From contig JACKBY010000017.1 of NCBI GenBank assembly GCA_020634335.1, forward strand, positions 8,344 to 72,343: DNA of 64,000 nt, written 5' to 3'. Shown here one piece after another: positions 41,016 to 49,957 of the stretch. The stretch is from Promineifilum sp. (GTDB taxonomy: Bacteria; Chloroflexota; Anaerolineae; Promineifilales; Promineifilaceae). Position numbers and translations under genes: made by a program. The notes beneath the pieces are model-generated. The model had not been told where the DNA came from, made no database searches, and saw nothing but the letters and a program-made list of their open reading frames with translations. The stretch's first letter is position 1, and every line of letters begins with the position of its first letter.

Positions 41016-43151
41016 ATGACCGGCGATAAACCACGCCCTCCTGACCCCGAACGAAGAACAACCCTTCATCCCTCATTCGTCATTCGTCGTTCGTCATTCG
41101 TCATTCTCCTCATCCTCCTGGCCGCCTTTGCCCTGCGCGTCTGGCATCTGACCGGCCTGCCACCCGGCCTGACCCACGACGAGGCCAACCACGGTCGCGA
41201 GGCCATCGGCGTTCTCAACGGCGTCTTTCTCTACTTCTTCCCGCTCAACTACGGCAGCGAGCCGCTCTACAGCTACACCGTGGCCCTGTTCATGGCCCTG
41301 CTCGGTCGCGGGGTTCTGGCCTTGCGCCTGGTCAACGTCATCTTCGGCACGGCCGTTATCGCCGCGACCTACGTCTGGGCCTCGCCCCGGCTCGGCCGCC
41401 CGGTCGCCCTGCTGGGCGCGGCGCTGATGGCCGTCTCCTTCTGGCCGCTGGCCTCCAGCCGCGAGGCGCTGCGGGCCGGAATGCTGCCGTTCTTTATGGC
41501 TCTGGCAGTCTATGCCTTTTGGCGAATGACGAATGACGAATTACGAATGACCCATGAAGCAAAGAGCGCCGCCCCCGAACCGGCATCCAAACTCGTCACG
41601 CGTCGCTCGTCACTCGTCATTCTCTTTGGTCTGGCCGTCGCCCTGACGCTCCATGTCTACCTGGCGGCGCGGGTGAGTTGGTTGCTGTTCCCGGCGTATC
41701 TGGCCTATCTGGCGCTGGTCGACCGGGCCGCGTTTCGCCGCGCGTGGTGGCCCGCGCTGGCGGGGCTGTTGCTGGCGGCGGCTTTGGTCGCCCCCATGTT
41801 TCTCTATCTGCGCGCCCACCCGGAGATGCAGACCCGGCTGGACATGCTCGACCAGCCGCTGCAAGACATCGCCGCGGGCCATTTCGGCCCCATCTGGCTG
41901 AACGCTCGCGACGCGCTCCTGGCCTTCGTCTGGCCCGGCTTCGGCGACCAGTTCCTGGCCTACAATATCCCTGGCCGGCCGGTGCTCGATGCCGTCTCGG
42001 CCGTTTTCTTCGTGGCGGGCCTCCTCGTCTGCTTGTGGCGCTGGCGGCGGCCGGCCCACGCCTTCCTGCTGCTGTGGCTCCTGACGGGCATTCTCCCGTC
42101 GCTTGTGACCGGCCCCACGGCCAACACCACCCGCAACATGGCCGCGCTGCCGGCCGTCTATTTGATCGTGGCCGTCGGGGCAGTCGTGACGGTGGGACGG
42201 GTGGTGGAACGAATGACGAATGATGAATTACGAGTGACGAATGAAGAGCGCTCGTCACTCGTCACTCGTCGTTCGTCACTCGTCGCTCTCCTGGTGCTGT
42301 GGGTCGCCTTCGTCTCAGCCCGAGATTACTTCGTGCGTTGGGGCGATTCGGCCGCGGTGCGCGGGGCCTATCAGCACACGCTGGTCAAATCGATCCACCA
42401 TCTACAAGCCGGCTACCCCGATGCCGACCCCGTGCTGTTCTCCACCGTCTACCCCGGCCCGGCCCACGACTCATCCATCGCCCTGGTCGTGGCCGCCGAC
42501 AGCCCGCCCCTCAGCGAGACGGCCCGCTGGGTCGATGCCCGCTACGCCCTCATCCTTCCCCCGGCCACCACGTTGGCCGTCATGCCCTATTCGACGCCGC
42601 CCCACCCGACCTTCATCCCCCTGTTGGGGGCGCTGGAGACGGTCGATCTGCGTCCCGACGATCTCGATCCGCGCTTTACTATCTATCAGATCGATCCGGG
42701 CCAAAGTCGCGCGCTGGTGCGCTCCGTGCTCGCCCCCGGCCCCGCCGCCAACTTCAACGGCGCCATCGAGCTGCTCGGCGCGCGCTGGCTTCAAGACGGC
42801 GTCCGGCCGGGCCAGACGGCCGAACTACTGACCCTGTGGCGCGTGCTCGACCCCGCGCGGGCCGGGCCGGTCGTGCCCCCCAGCTTCACCACCGACGCCG
42901 TCCTGTTCACCCACGTGCTCGACGGCGCGGGCGGCAACCTGACCCAACGCGACGCGCTGGACGCCCCGTCGTGGGCCTGGCAATCCGGCGACCTGATCGC
43001 TCAGGTACATCCAATGACTGTCCCGGCCTGGGCCGCTCCGGGGCAATACACAACCGTCGTGGGCCTCTATGACCGCGGCTCGGGCGCGCGCCTGCCCGTG
43101 ATCGGCGGCGGCGACACCGCCGCCGCCCCCCCGCTGCTGATCAGCCCCTAA
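41016..43151 (+). CDS. GT-C (PMT/ArnT-like) membrane glycosyltransferase with heptad-encoded insertions
   Basis: 711 residues from ATG 41016. After a first span comes the acidic loop LPPGLTHDEANHGREA with the catalytic-type DE, then YGSEPLYSYTVALFMAL and about ten further spans, and a C-terminal beta-sandwich domain. Polyprenyl-phosphate sugars are the usual donors of this superfamily. Heptad-repeat DNA encodes the extreme N-terminus (41074-41108), a loop at about residues 170-203 (RMTNDELRMT... VTRRSSLVI) and another at about 398-425 (RMTNDELRVTNEERSSLVT). All three keep the frame. Its position matches that in the genes at 50564 and 52695. Confidence 0.85.
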   Translation: MTGDKPRPPDPERRTTLHPSFVIRRSSFVILLILLAAFALRVWHLTGLPPGLTHDEANHGREAIGVLNGVFLYFFPLNYGSEPLYSYTVALFMALLGRGVLALRLVNVIFGTAVIAATYVWASPRLGRPVALLGAALMAVSFWPLASSREALRAGMLPFFMALAVYAFWRMTNDELRMTHEAKSAAPEPASKLVTRRSSLVILFGLAVALTLHVYLAARVSWLLFPAYLAYLALVDRAAFRRAWWPALAGLLLAAALVAPMFLYLRAHPEMQTRLDMLDQPLQDIAAGHFGPIWLNARDALLAFVWPGFGDQFLAYNIPGRPVLDAVSAVFFVAGLLVCLWRWRRPAHAFLLLWLLTGILPSLVTGPTANTTRNMAALPAVYLIVAVGAVVTVGRVVERMTNDELRVTNEERSSLVTRRSSLVALLVLWVAFVSARDYFVRWGDSAAVRGAYQHTLVKSIHHLQAGYPDADPVLFSTVYPGPAHDSSIALVVAADSPPLSETARWVDARYALILPPATTLAVMPYSTPPHPTFIPLLGALETVDLRPDDLDPRFTIYQIDPGQSRALVRSVLAPGPAANFNGAIELLGARWLQDGVRPGQTAELLTLWRVLDPARAGPVVPPSFTTDAVLFTHVLDGAGGNLTQRDALDAPSWAWQSGDLIAQVHPMTVPAWAAPGQYTTVVGLYDRGSGARLPVIGGGDTAAAPPLLISP
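41074..41108. repeat. heptad repeat (cattcgt) x5 at glycosyltransferase N-terminus
   Basis: Five 7-nt units: cattcgt, cattcgt, cgttcgt, cattcgt, cattctc. They encode residues before the first membrane span. Confidence 0.8.
41524..41622. repeat. paired heptad arms inside a glycosyltransferase gene
   Basis: Left arm 41524-41551: four units gaatgac, gaatgac, gaattac, gaatgac. Right arm 41595-41622: gtcacgc, gtcgctc, gtcactc, gtcattc. The arms are near-complementary and could form a hairpin with a 43-nt loop. Confidence 0.8.
42211..42288. repeat. five-plus-five heptad hairpin inside a glycosyltransferase gene
   Basis: Left arm (42211-42245): gaatgac, gaatgat, gaattac, gagtgac, gaatgaa. Right arm (42254-42288): gtcactc, gtcactc, gtcgttc, gtcactc, gtcgctc. 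The arms meet around gagcgctc. Confidence 0.85.
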
Positions 43152-43231
43152 ACGGAACCCCCTTTCTCCCTTTCCCGCCAGCTTCCCCTCTGTCCTTTGA
43201 AAACCTGGCCCCTCTGCGCTATGATTCCCTC

Positions 43232-44200
43232 ATGGCCCGCCAAAAGTCGCCCGAAGAACTGAGCGCCGCCGAGCTGGAACGGCTGCTCTACGCGCGCCGC
43301 CACATGGAGCGGGAGCAACGTCTGCGCCGTGCCCAAGCCGAAGGCCGAATCGTCGTCCCCGACCCCGGCCGCGACGCGGCCGGAGATCTGCCGGCTGTGC
43401 CGCCCGTGGAGGCCGCCTTGCCGGCCGTGCCCCGTCGTTCCTTTTGGCGCTGGTTAGCCGATCGGGGGCTGCTGTTGATAGAGGTCGCCGCCGCCGTGGC
43501 CCTGCTGACCATCGTCGGTAGCCTGTGGGCCACCAACAACCGGCTCAACCGCGAACTGGCCGCGGTGCAGGCCACCCAGAGCCAGGCGCTGGCCCTGCCC
43601 ACGGCCACGGCCACCCCGGCCATCGGCGTCGTCTTGTTGCCCGGCGGCCACCGCCCCCCGGTCGACGGTCAGGCCCCCCAGCCGGGCGAGGCGGGCGGCA
43701 TCCCCGAACACCTGCTGCCCATCGTCAACGCCTACGTGCCGCCGCCCATTCCCACACCCGGCCCCGAAACGCCCCGCCGTCTGGAGATTCCCACGCTCAA
43801 CGGCGATTATCCCATCGTACAGGGCGACGATTGGGAACAGCTCAAGCAAGGCATCGGCCAATACGTCGGCAGCGGCCGCCCCGGCCGGTCCGGCAACGTC
43901 GTCCTGTCGGGCCACAACGACATCTACGGCGAGCCGTTCCGCTATCTGGACCGGCTGAAGCCGGGCGACGAGATCATCGTCTCCACCGAACGACAGGCCT
44001 ATACCTACGTCGTCAGCGAGGTGCAGGTCGTCGACCCGACGGACGTGTGGGTGATGGGGCCGACCGACGAGGCGCGGGTGACCCTGATCTCCTGCTACCC
44101 CTACCGCGTCAACACCCGCCGTATCATTGTATTCGCCGAACTGGCCCCGGGCAGCACGGATACGGGCCGGGCAGCGGTGGCCGCGGCCCCCACGCGCTGA
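43232..44200 (+). CDS. sortase (class D/E-like) with N-terminal membrane anchor
   Basis: 322 residues: a charged cytoplasmic start, one membrane span (about 78-99), an Ala/Pro-rich stalk with ALPTATATP, then the sortase barrel. The catalytic triad is visible: His228 in LSGHNDIYG, Cys288 in TLISCYPY and Arg296/297 in NTRRIIVF. Sortases join LPXTG-like proteins to cell-surface groups or make pili. No LPXTG substrate is obvious nearby. It follows the glycosyltransferase on the same strand after 80 bp. Confidence 0.93.
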   Translation: MARQKSPEELSAAELERLLYARRHMEREQRLRRAQAEGRIVVPDPGRDAAGDLPAVPPVEAALPAVPRRSFWRWLADRGLLLIEVAAAVALLTIVGSLWATNNRLNRELAAVQATQSQALALPTATATPAIGVVLLPGGHRPPVDGQAPQPGEAGGIPEHLLPIVNAYVPPPIPTPGPETPRRLEIPTLNGDYPIVQGDDWEQLKQGIGQYVGSGRPGRSGNVVLSGHNDIYGEPFRYLDRLKPGDEIIVSTERQAYTYVVSEVQVVDPTDVWVMGPTDEARVTLISCYPYRVNTRRIIVFAELAPGSTDTGRAAVAAAPTR

Positions 44201-44272
44201 TCCGCCACTCGACGGCCGGCCCCCACGGCGCTATACTTCCAGGCAGATTTCCGACCCATAACAGGATTGATC

Positions 44273-44557
44273 ATGACAAAAAAGAGTAATCGCCCCAAAG
44301 CAAAATCCTCGGCCAAGACCACGGCCAAAGCGACGACGAACGATGTCGTAACGACCGAGATCGCCTCCGCGCCGACCACGCCCCAACCCCGGCCCTCTCG
44401 CGCGCCCAAGTTGTCGCGCAGCCAGATCGCGTCCGAGCGCATCGAGGAAGAATACGCCTACATCACCGATGACCTGCGGCGCGTCTTTGTGTTGGCCGGG
44501 GCCATCTTCGTGCTATTGATCGTGCTGAATATCGTCCTCAGCCGCGCCGGCATCTAG
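44273..44557 (+). CDS. small membrane protein of unknown function
   Basis: 94 residues: a Lys/Thr-rich basic start (TKKSNRPKAKSSAKTTAKA), a Pro-rich stretch, an acidic SERIEEEYAYITDDLRRV motif, then a single C-terminal membrane span (FVLAGAIFVLLIVLNIVL). The same architecture recurs in small Chloroflexota proteins that I cannot name. AGGA lies just upstream of ATG 44273. It is between the sortase and a DUF308 gene. Confidence 0.7.
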   Translation: MTKKSNRPKAKSSAKTTAKATTNDVVTTEIASAPTTPQPRPSRAPKLSRSQIASERIEEEYAYITDDLRRVFVLAGAIFVLLIVLNIVLSRAGI

Positions 44558-44647
44558 CGGAAGCCGCCTCATCTATTGGGAAAAGAATGAAGTACGGATG
44601 AAACGGCTTGAAGGTCGGCCTATTGATCAAGAAGAAAGGTGGTCGTC

Positions 44648-45220
44648 ATGACGAAGAAGAACGGCAAAAGCACCAACGCCTGGTTGTGGACCCTCATCAG
44701 CGGTCTTGTCGCCCTGGTGCTCGGGCTCTATCTGCTCTTAAGTGCCAATAGCTCCGCCCCCTTGCTCGTCGGCTACGCGCTGGCCGGCTACCTGACCGTT
44801 TCAGGGGCCATTCAAACGTTTTCCAGTATCTTCAATCGCAATGCGCCCGGCTCCCGAACCGACAGGCTGCGCGGGCTGGTGGGCTTCGGCGGCGGCGGTG
44901 TGCTGCTCCTGCTGGCCTATTTCGACATCCTGTCGCCGGCGGCCTCCTACGTGGTCCTGGCCGTCCTGTTGATCGTCTACGGCGTGCTGGGCCTGTTCGA
45001 AGTGCTGTTCGACCGCGGTCCCAAGGCCTTTAGCTGGATGCCGCTCGTCATCAACCTCCTGCTGGTGGCGCTGGGCGTGCTAGCCTTCGTTTTCCGGGCG
45101 CGAGAACTGAATCTGCTGACCTGGGCCGGGGCGCTCCTGTCGGTCATCGGCCTGGTCTTGCTGCTCTACGGCTACTTCATCCAGAAGCGCAGTCGCAATG
45201 CGGCCATAGTGTCGGGATAG
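44648..45220 (+). CDS. DUF308 (HdeD-like) membrane protein
   Basis: A 190-residue protein of six hydrophobic segments in hairpin pairs, separated by short charged loops (FSSIFNRNAPGSRTDRLRG, RGPKAF, RKRSRNAA), typical of DUF308/HdeD-family small membrane proteins. HdeD affects acid resistance in E. coli; the role here is unknown. AAAGGTGG precedes ATG 44648. It ends the forward-strand run begun at 40145. Confidence 0.78.
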   Translation: MTKKNGKSTNAWLWTLISGLVALVLGLYLLLSANSSAPLLVGYALAGYLTVSGAIQTFSSIFNRNAPGSRTDRLRGLVGFGGGGVLLLLAYFDILSPAASYVVLAVLLIVYGVLGLFEVLFDRGPKAFSWMPLVINLLLVALGVLAFVFRARELNLLTWAGALLSVIGLVLLLYGYFIQKRSRNAAIVSG

Positions 45221-45309
45221 TTGCCGCCGGAAACGCAGCCGGGACTAGAAGGCGGCAAGCCAACGGCCATTTTTATCTACCTTGGCCGGTTATATGAGCA
45301 GGCCGGCAC

Positions 45310-45990
45310 TTAGCGATTACTACCATTGAAGGCCATGGCCGTGTCTGCGCCGGCCGCCCCGGCATAGTTGAGAATATTGGATACGGCGACGATCTTCTTG
45401 CCGTTCGTCGATTGGATGACTACGGATCCCACAAAGTTGTTCAGCGCTGTGTCGTAGAAGTTATGCGTGTCGTAAGTGCCGTTTAAGGTCGCTGTTTGGG
45501 TAAGCGCTGGGTTGCCGGCCTGATCAAACCACGTTGCCGTAATATTGTTGATGCCGCTATCGGCATTCTGAACGTTTACCCCGCTGACCCAATTTCCACC
45601 CGTCGCCGTGTAATTGTCATACCACAGCGGCAAATGGATGGTCGCCGTGCCGCCGAGCGCCAGGTTCGACATCAATTGGATAATAGTGCCCGTCGTTCTG
45701 GCTTCGCTCATCTGCCCTACCAGCGGTTTGCCGTTCGTCGACGTGATGCGAATGGAACCGAGGAATCCGTCGGGAATCTGAGCCGGGTTATACAGCACGT
45801 ACGGTGAGTTAGATGAGATAGTGTCGACGACGGTCTGACCTTGCTGGTTGCCGTTCATGTCGTAGTAGCGCGCTTCGAAATTGGCCGAGGATGAGCTGGT
45901 ATTTTGCAGGGTGATGCCGGTCGTGCTGTTACTGTAGTTCTCCTTGACCAGCGGCGCATAGAGGTCGTGTTTCCTGCGCTGCTGAAGGCA
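45310..45990 (-). pseudogene. C-terminal repeat part of the M23 peptidase gene, cut off by an in-frame TAA
   Basis: After the upstream gene's TAA (45993-45991) the same frame continues through LYAPLVKENYSNSTTGITLQ, NFEARYYDMNGNQQG and further beta-repeat motifs (GSIRITSTNGKPLVGQMSE, GSVVIQSTNGKKIVAVSN) to the stop at 45310. Only a short patch directly after the TAA looks wrong: a neighbouring frame gives the expected YNAFSSAGNTT there, implying two compensating indels about 30 bp apart. An internal ATG at 45858 could start a 182-residue fragment. Repeats resemble those in exported adhesive modules. Confidence 0.65.
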
Positions 45991-47181
45991 TTATACGCCG
46001 CCGGTCGGTTGTCCGTTGCGACTGGTAATGAGAAGGGTCGAGGAGTCCTGGTTCGACACCACGATGCCCGAATAGGCGACATCTGGCTCGTCGGCTACAA
46101 CAGAAGTGCCTTGAGGATTGGAATTCCGCCCGCTCTGTCCGATAGAGTAGCCCGCATTGTAAAAGCTAGTGTAGTTTACATTGCGCCGTGAGGTTTCATG
46201 GTTGCGGATGAATAGTTGCGCATCCCACAATGAACTCGGCCTCACGGTCGGCAGCCAGGCAGGGTACAGCCCAACAAACGTGGCTGTGTCGAAGGCGAAG
46301 GTATGCGAGCCCAAGTCGTAGACATGCGCGCCGCCACAGCCTGTGGACAGGTTGGCGGCATAAAGGGAGTATGTCCCCGGCCGAACGTCAGTCGTCCCGA
46401 AGTTCTCGTGAAAGATGTCGTCCGGGTTGGCCCAAGTGAAGGAGTAGGTGCGGGAAGATGCGTAACCCGTCGTTGGTGCTTGCTTCTGGATGCCGCAGAC
46501 GACGAGGTTGCTTACCGGGTTGCCGTTGGTATCTTTGACCTGGCCGATCGCTGTGCTGGTACCGGGATAGGGCGTAAGCCATAGTTCTGGATTGCGAGAG
46601 CGATCCTCTGATTCAAGTGTATTGGGTGCCAAACTTATGTTATTCACAGACGGGTTCAAAACGACTTGGAAATGTAGATGATGACCACTACTGTTTCCCG
46701 TGCTATGAATGTCCGCAATGTGAGCACCGGCTGCCACTGTGTCGCCGATGTTAGGTGCTACAGAATATTGGCTTAAGTGAGCGTAAATTGTATAAACAAA
46801 CGCGATAGAGTTAGTGGTCTGATCATAATGCCGTAGAGACGCTTCATGACGAATCAGCACAAAGTTCCCAAATGCCGAATTAGGGGGATATGTACCGTCC
46901 CGTATATCCTCGCGCATATCTATTACAATCCCATTCGCAACAGCAAAAATCGCCGTGCCTATTGGGTTGGGAAAGTCTAGTCCTCTATGTTGCTGTGGGC
47001 CTAATTCGGTGGCCCACAAGTAAGTTTGGTTAATCTGGCCGTCATTATTGGAAACGGGTCTCTCCACTTGATGGGCGGATTGAGATCGTCCAACAAACGC
47101 AACTGCTAAAGCAAGTGCAAAGAAAATAGCAGTGGCTGATCTCTGCATTCGTCCTACTTGTTTGTGCGGAATGATTTTCAT
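45991..47181 (-). CDS. M23 (LytM-type) metallopeptidase domain protein, interrupted at its C-terminus
   Basis: 396 residues starting at ATG 47181 with an N-terminal signal segment (about 12-32). The peptidase domain holds the zinc motifs: HRGLD (His and Asp, about 65-69) with the following PIGTAIFAVANGIVI, and HHLHFQV (about 168-174). Such enzymes cut peptidoglycan peptides. A beta-rich middle region and the first of several repeats (SGIVVSNQDSSTLLITSRNG) follow before an in-frame TAA. The natural protein likely continued through the next 680 bp. Catalytic part looks complete. Confidence 0.85.
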   Translation of the reverse strand: MKIIPHKQVGRMQRSATAIFFALALAVAFVGRSQSAHQVERPVSNNDGQINQTYLWATELGPQQHRGLDFPNPIGTAIFAVANGIVIDMREDIRDGTYPPNSAFGNFVLIRHEASLRHYDQTTNSIAFVYTIYAHLSQYSVAPNIGDTVAAGAHIADIHSTGNSSGHHLHFQVVLNPSVNNISLAPNTLESEDRSRNPELWLTPYPGTSTAIGQVKDTNGNPVSNLVVCGIQKQAPTTGYASSRTYSFTWANPDDIFHENFGTTDVRPGTYSLYAANLSTGCGGAHVYDLGSHTFAFDTATFVGLYPAWLPTVRPSSLWDAQLFIRNHETSRRNVNYTSFYNAGYSIGQSGRNSNPQGTSVVADEPDVAYSGIVVSNQDSSTLLITSRNGQPTGGV

Positions 47182-47203
47182 GGCTTCACCCTCTTATTTG
47201 CCC

Positions 47204-48586
47204 TCAGGGACCCACCAACAACCCATCGTCAAAGACAGTCATGATATCGACCAACTTCCGTTCACTACCGTCAGCCAGAGACAGGACCCATACTTCGGCC
47301 AACTCATCCTGCATTGGAACTTTGACAAAGACAAGTTGTGTTCCGTCAGGCGTCCATAAAGGTAACAATACATCGATCCCTAGATCGGTTTTCGGGACGT
47401 CGGCGTTGCCATGAGTGATACGCTTAATCTCAAAACTGGATAAATCAGCCACCCAGATATCGTAACCAGAAAATTCTCTTTCGTGTGAAGCCGGACCACT
47501 GAATACGATCCGATCCCCTCCTAAAGGCCAAGGGACTGGTGTAAATAATACGTTGATGCTATCAGTTATCTGCTTCCGTTCACCGCTGACTGGATCAATG
47601 ACCCACAAGTGTGGCCCTCTGCCACCCTCTCCGGCTGACCAACCAAAGACGAGCGAGCCGGACCTCGGCAGCCACTGAGGTCCTCCTAGTATATAAAGAG
47701 TGTGTTCAATCAGTACTCGCAGAGGTTCTATTCCTTCCACGTCAACCAACATTAAGGCGGTTGATTGATTGATAACCTGATCCACTATCGCCAGATAACG
47801 GTTGTCAGGCGACCAGGCAACTCCGCTTATCGCTACAGAGTGTTCGTTGGCACGATCAACCTCGTACACTTCGGTAGTTTTGCCGCCAGCTACGTCCACC
47901 ACCCACACCCCTCCCGTCTCTGTCGAGATATAAGCCAGCCGCTTCCCGTCCGGCGACCAGACCGGCTCTGCACCGTACTTGACCAGAGGACGGAGCGCGC
48001 GACTTTCCACGTCGAATAGGTTAATATGCGTCGGGTAGGGTGCGCCGTAAGACATTTGGGGATTAGCCTCTTCGGTCAATATCAGTGCGAACGTTTGACC
48101 GCCGGGCGAAATGGCCCCCCAGGAACGGAACCGAACATCGATTTCTCGCGGCGTCAAATACAGCCCAAACTCCTTGACCGGGTCGAGGAAGACGGCTGGC
48201 TTCATCTCGCCCTCGCTACGCATGGTCAGAATCACGTCTCCGTCGCGCCAGAACAGGCTGAAGGGTTGGGCCGTCGCCCCCTCCGGCAGGGGAATGATCG
48301 GCGGCGCGGCCGTCGGGATGGGCGTCACCACCGGCGTCGGCGGTTGGGTCGGATCGGGTGGGACGGTCTCGGTCGGCTCTTCAGTCGGCTCGGGTGGATC
48401 GGTCGGCGGGGGCGTTTGGGTCGGCCAGGGGTAGGGCGGCAGGGTGGCCGTGGGCCGGGGCGCAACGGTCGCCGGGTAGGCGTCGGCCGGCGGCTCCACT
48501 ACGGCCGGCGATCCGCAGGCGGCAATGACGGCGATCAGAGCGGAGAGGCTGAACACAACCCGCAGGCGCTTATATCCGGTGACCAT
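47204..48586 (-). CDS. TolB-like beta-propeller lipoprotein
   Basis: 460 residues from ATG 48586, with GGAAGGTG upstream. A lipoprotein signal (LIAVIAACGSP, lipid Cys about 26) is followed by a long Pro/Thr/Glu-rich spacer (about 35-105) and a propeller of several blades: EPVWSPDGKRLAYIST, GVAWSPDNRYLAIVDQ, GPQWLPRSGSLVFGW and PLWTPDGTQLVFVK. These are PD40 blade motifs. It should sit outside on a lipid anchor. It is 22 bp upstream of the M23 gene on the same strand, so the two are probably co-expressed. Confidence 0.85.
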   Translation of the reverse strand: MVTGYKRLRVVFSLSALIAVIAACGSPAVVEPPADAYPATVAPRPTATLPPYPWPTQTPPPTDPPEPTEEPTETVPPDPTQPPTPVVTPIPTAAPPIIPLPEGATAQPFSLFWRDGDVILTMRSEGEMKPAVFLDPVKEFGLYLTPREIDVRFRSWGAISPGGQTFALILTEEANPQMSYGAPYPTHINLFDVESRALRPLVKYGAEPVWSPDGKRLAYISTETGGVWVVDVAGGKTTEVYEVDRANEHSVAISGVAWSPDNRYLAIVDQVINQSTALMLVDVEGIEPLRVLIEHTLYILGGPQWLPRSGSLVFGWSAGEGGRGPHLWVIDPVSGERKQITDSINVLFTPVPWPLGGDRIVFSGPASHEREFSGYDIWVADLSSFEIKRITHGNADVPKTDLGIDVLLPLWTPDGTQLVFVKVPMQDELAEVWVLSLADGSERKLVDIMTVFDDGLLVGP

Positions 48587-48798
48587 GGGCGCACCTTCCT
48601 GTTGGACGAAACTGGTGAATGGATTACCGACGACAAACGAGAGCGGATCGCTCCGATAGCCGGTCGCCGCTGGTATGGCTGCTCCCCGCGGCGGTTCCGG
48701 GAAATACGTCGATGGATATTCACATTCTATAGCGCTTCCCCCCCCGTCAATCCGTAAAAATATGCAGAAAAGAGCGGCCAAAAAGCCGTTCGGGTCAG

Positions 48799-48827
48799 TT
48801 GACTGACCCATTACCCTGTGCTATGAT
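48799..48827 (+). promoter_or_regulatory. promoter of the infC-rpmI-rplT operon
   Basis: TTGACT (48799-48804) and TATGAT (48822-48827) with a 17-bp spacer. A short ACGGCGG/CCGCCGT hairpin (about 48874-48889) lies in the leader. Confidence 0.8.
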
Positions 48828-48914
48828 TGAGCCTTAGGCTATAGGCCTATGTTTTGTTGTCGGTTTAACATGAGGAACGGCGGCCCGCCGTCGTTCGCCA
48901 AATGAGGGTAGTAG

Positions 48915-49523
48915 ATTAAAAGAGTAAGACGACCACAAGTAACCAAAGCCATCACCATTGATTACCGGATCAACCGGCAGATCAGGGCGCGTGAAGTGCG
49001 CCTGATCGACCACAATGGTGAAAATCGGGGCGTTCTGCCCTTCTTCGAGGCGCTGCGCATCGCGGAAGACGCGGAACTGGATTTGGTTGAAGTGGCCCCG
49101 AACGCCAACCCGCCCGTATGCCGGGTGCTCGATTTCGGTAAGTTCGCCTACGAACAAACCAAGAAAGAGCGCGAGGCGCGCAAGAATCAGAAAAAGATCG
49201 AGATCAAGACGATTCGTCTGTCGCCTCGGACGGGTGATTACCATAAAGATATAGGCGTGCGTAATGCACGCAAATGGCTCGAAGAGGGCAAAAAGGTCAA
49301 GTTTATGGTCCGGTTCAAGTCGCGGGAGATTTCTTACCCGGAGATCGGACAAAAGGCCTTGCAGGATATCGCCGAGGAATTGAGCGATATCGCCATTGTC
49401 GAACAGCAGCCCACGCTGGAAGGCTGGCGCATGACCCTGACGCTGGCCCCGGAGAGCGCCGTGCCCCAAAAGGGCCAGGCCAGCTCCGAGGCCCCCAAAG
49501 AGCCGGAAGCAACCCAAGGATAA
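48915..49523 (+). CDS. infC: translation initiation factor IF-3 (AUU start)
   Basis: Binds the 30S subunit and controls start-codon choice. Reading back from the clear IF-3 body, the frame contains DYRINRQIRAREVRLID, the family's usual N-terminus, but no ATG or GTG before it. ATT codons at 48915 (GAGGGT 5 bp upstream) and 48957 (just before DYRIN) are candidate starts; I prefer 48915 for its ribosome-binding site. The first ATG-like codon, at 48988-48996, would delete conserved residues. Later motifs: LDLVEVAPNANPPVCRVLDF, KKIEIKTIRLSPRTGDYH and KVKFMVRFKSREI. AUU start allows IF-3 to limit its own synthesis in E. coli. Confidence 0.93.
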   Translation: MKRVRRPQVTKAITIDYRINRQIRAREVRLIDHNGENRGVLPFFEALRIAEDAELDLVEVAPNANPPVCRVLDFGKFAYEQTKKEREARKNQKKIEIKTIRLSPRTGDYHKDIGVRNARKWLEEGKKVKFMVRFKSREISYPEIGQKALQDIAEELSDIAIVEQQPTLEGWRMTLTLAPESAVPQKGQASSEAPKEPEATQG

Positions 49524-49526
49524 AAG

Positions 49527-49548
49527 AAGCCCTTCGGGGCTTTTTTTT
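49527..49548 (+). terminator. terminator-like hairpin between infC and rpmI
   Basis: AAGCCC-TTCG-GGGCTT followed by eight T. It looks like a full intrinsic terminator inside the operon, so rpmI-rplT may be read through only in part or have their own control. Confidence 0.85.
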
Positions 49549-49619
49549 CGGCAGAAGCCGGCGACGAGGACGAGCTCCCGCCGGTTGCGCGATTAAACTG
49601 AAGAAAGGGATGTAACATC

Positions 49620-49865
49620 ATGCCAAAGAAAACGAAGAAATACAAGCTCAAGACGTATAAGGCGGCCTCGAAGCGCTTCCGCATGACCGGCACCGGCAAG
49701 ATCGTCCGCACCAAGGGCGGCAAAAGCCACTTGCGCCGGCGCAAGTCGAAGCGCTCCAAGCGTCTGTTCTCCGAGATGATCGTTGTCACTGCCCCCGGCG
49801 ACCGCCGCCGGATCAAGCGCATGGCCCCTTATCTCAAGAAGTACAAGGCCAATCCGCCGGCCTGA
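49620..49865 (+). CDS. rpmI: ribosomal protein bL35
   Basis: 81 residues, strongly basic, with the signature KKTKKYKLKTYKAASKRFRM, KIVRTKGGKSHLRRRKSKRSK and a GDRRRIKRMAPY tail. A slightly long bL35 (usual 64-66) because of C-terminal residues. It is part of the 50S subunit. Second gene of the conserved infC-rpmI-rplT operon. Confidence 0.97.
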   Translation: MPKKTKKYKLKTYKAASKRFRMTGTGKIVRTKGGKSHLRRRKSKRSKRLFSEMIVVTAPGDRRRIKRMAPYLKKYKANPPA

Positions 49866-49957
49866 TGATTTATTGTTGTTGATTTGAAAAAATCGCTGCC
49901 TGGCCTCGCGCCCCGCGTTGAGCGTCCAGGCTACCCTGAAATGCGAGGTAAAAAGAA

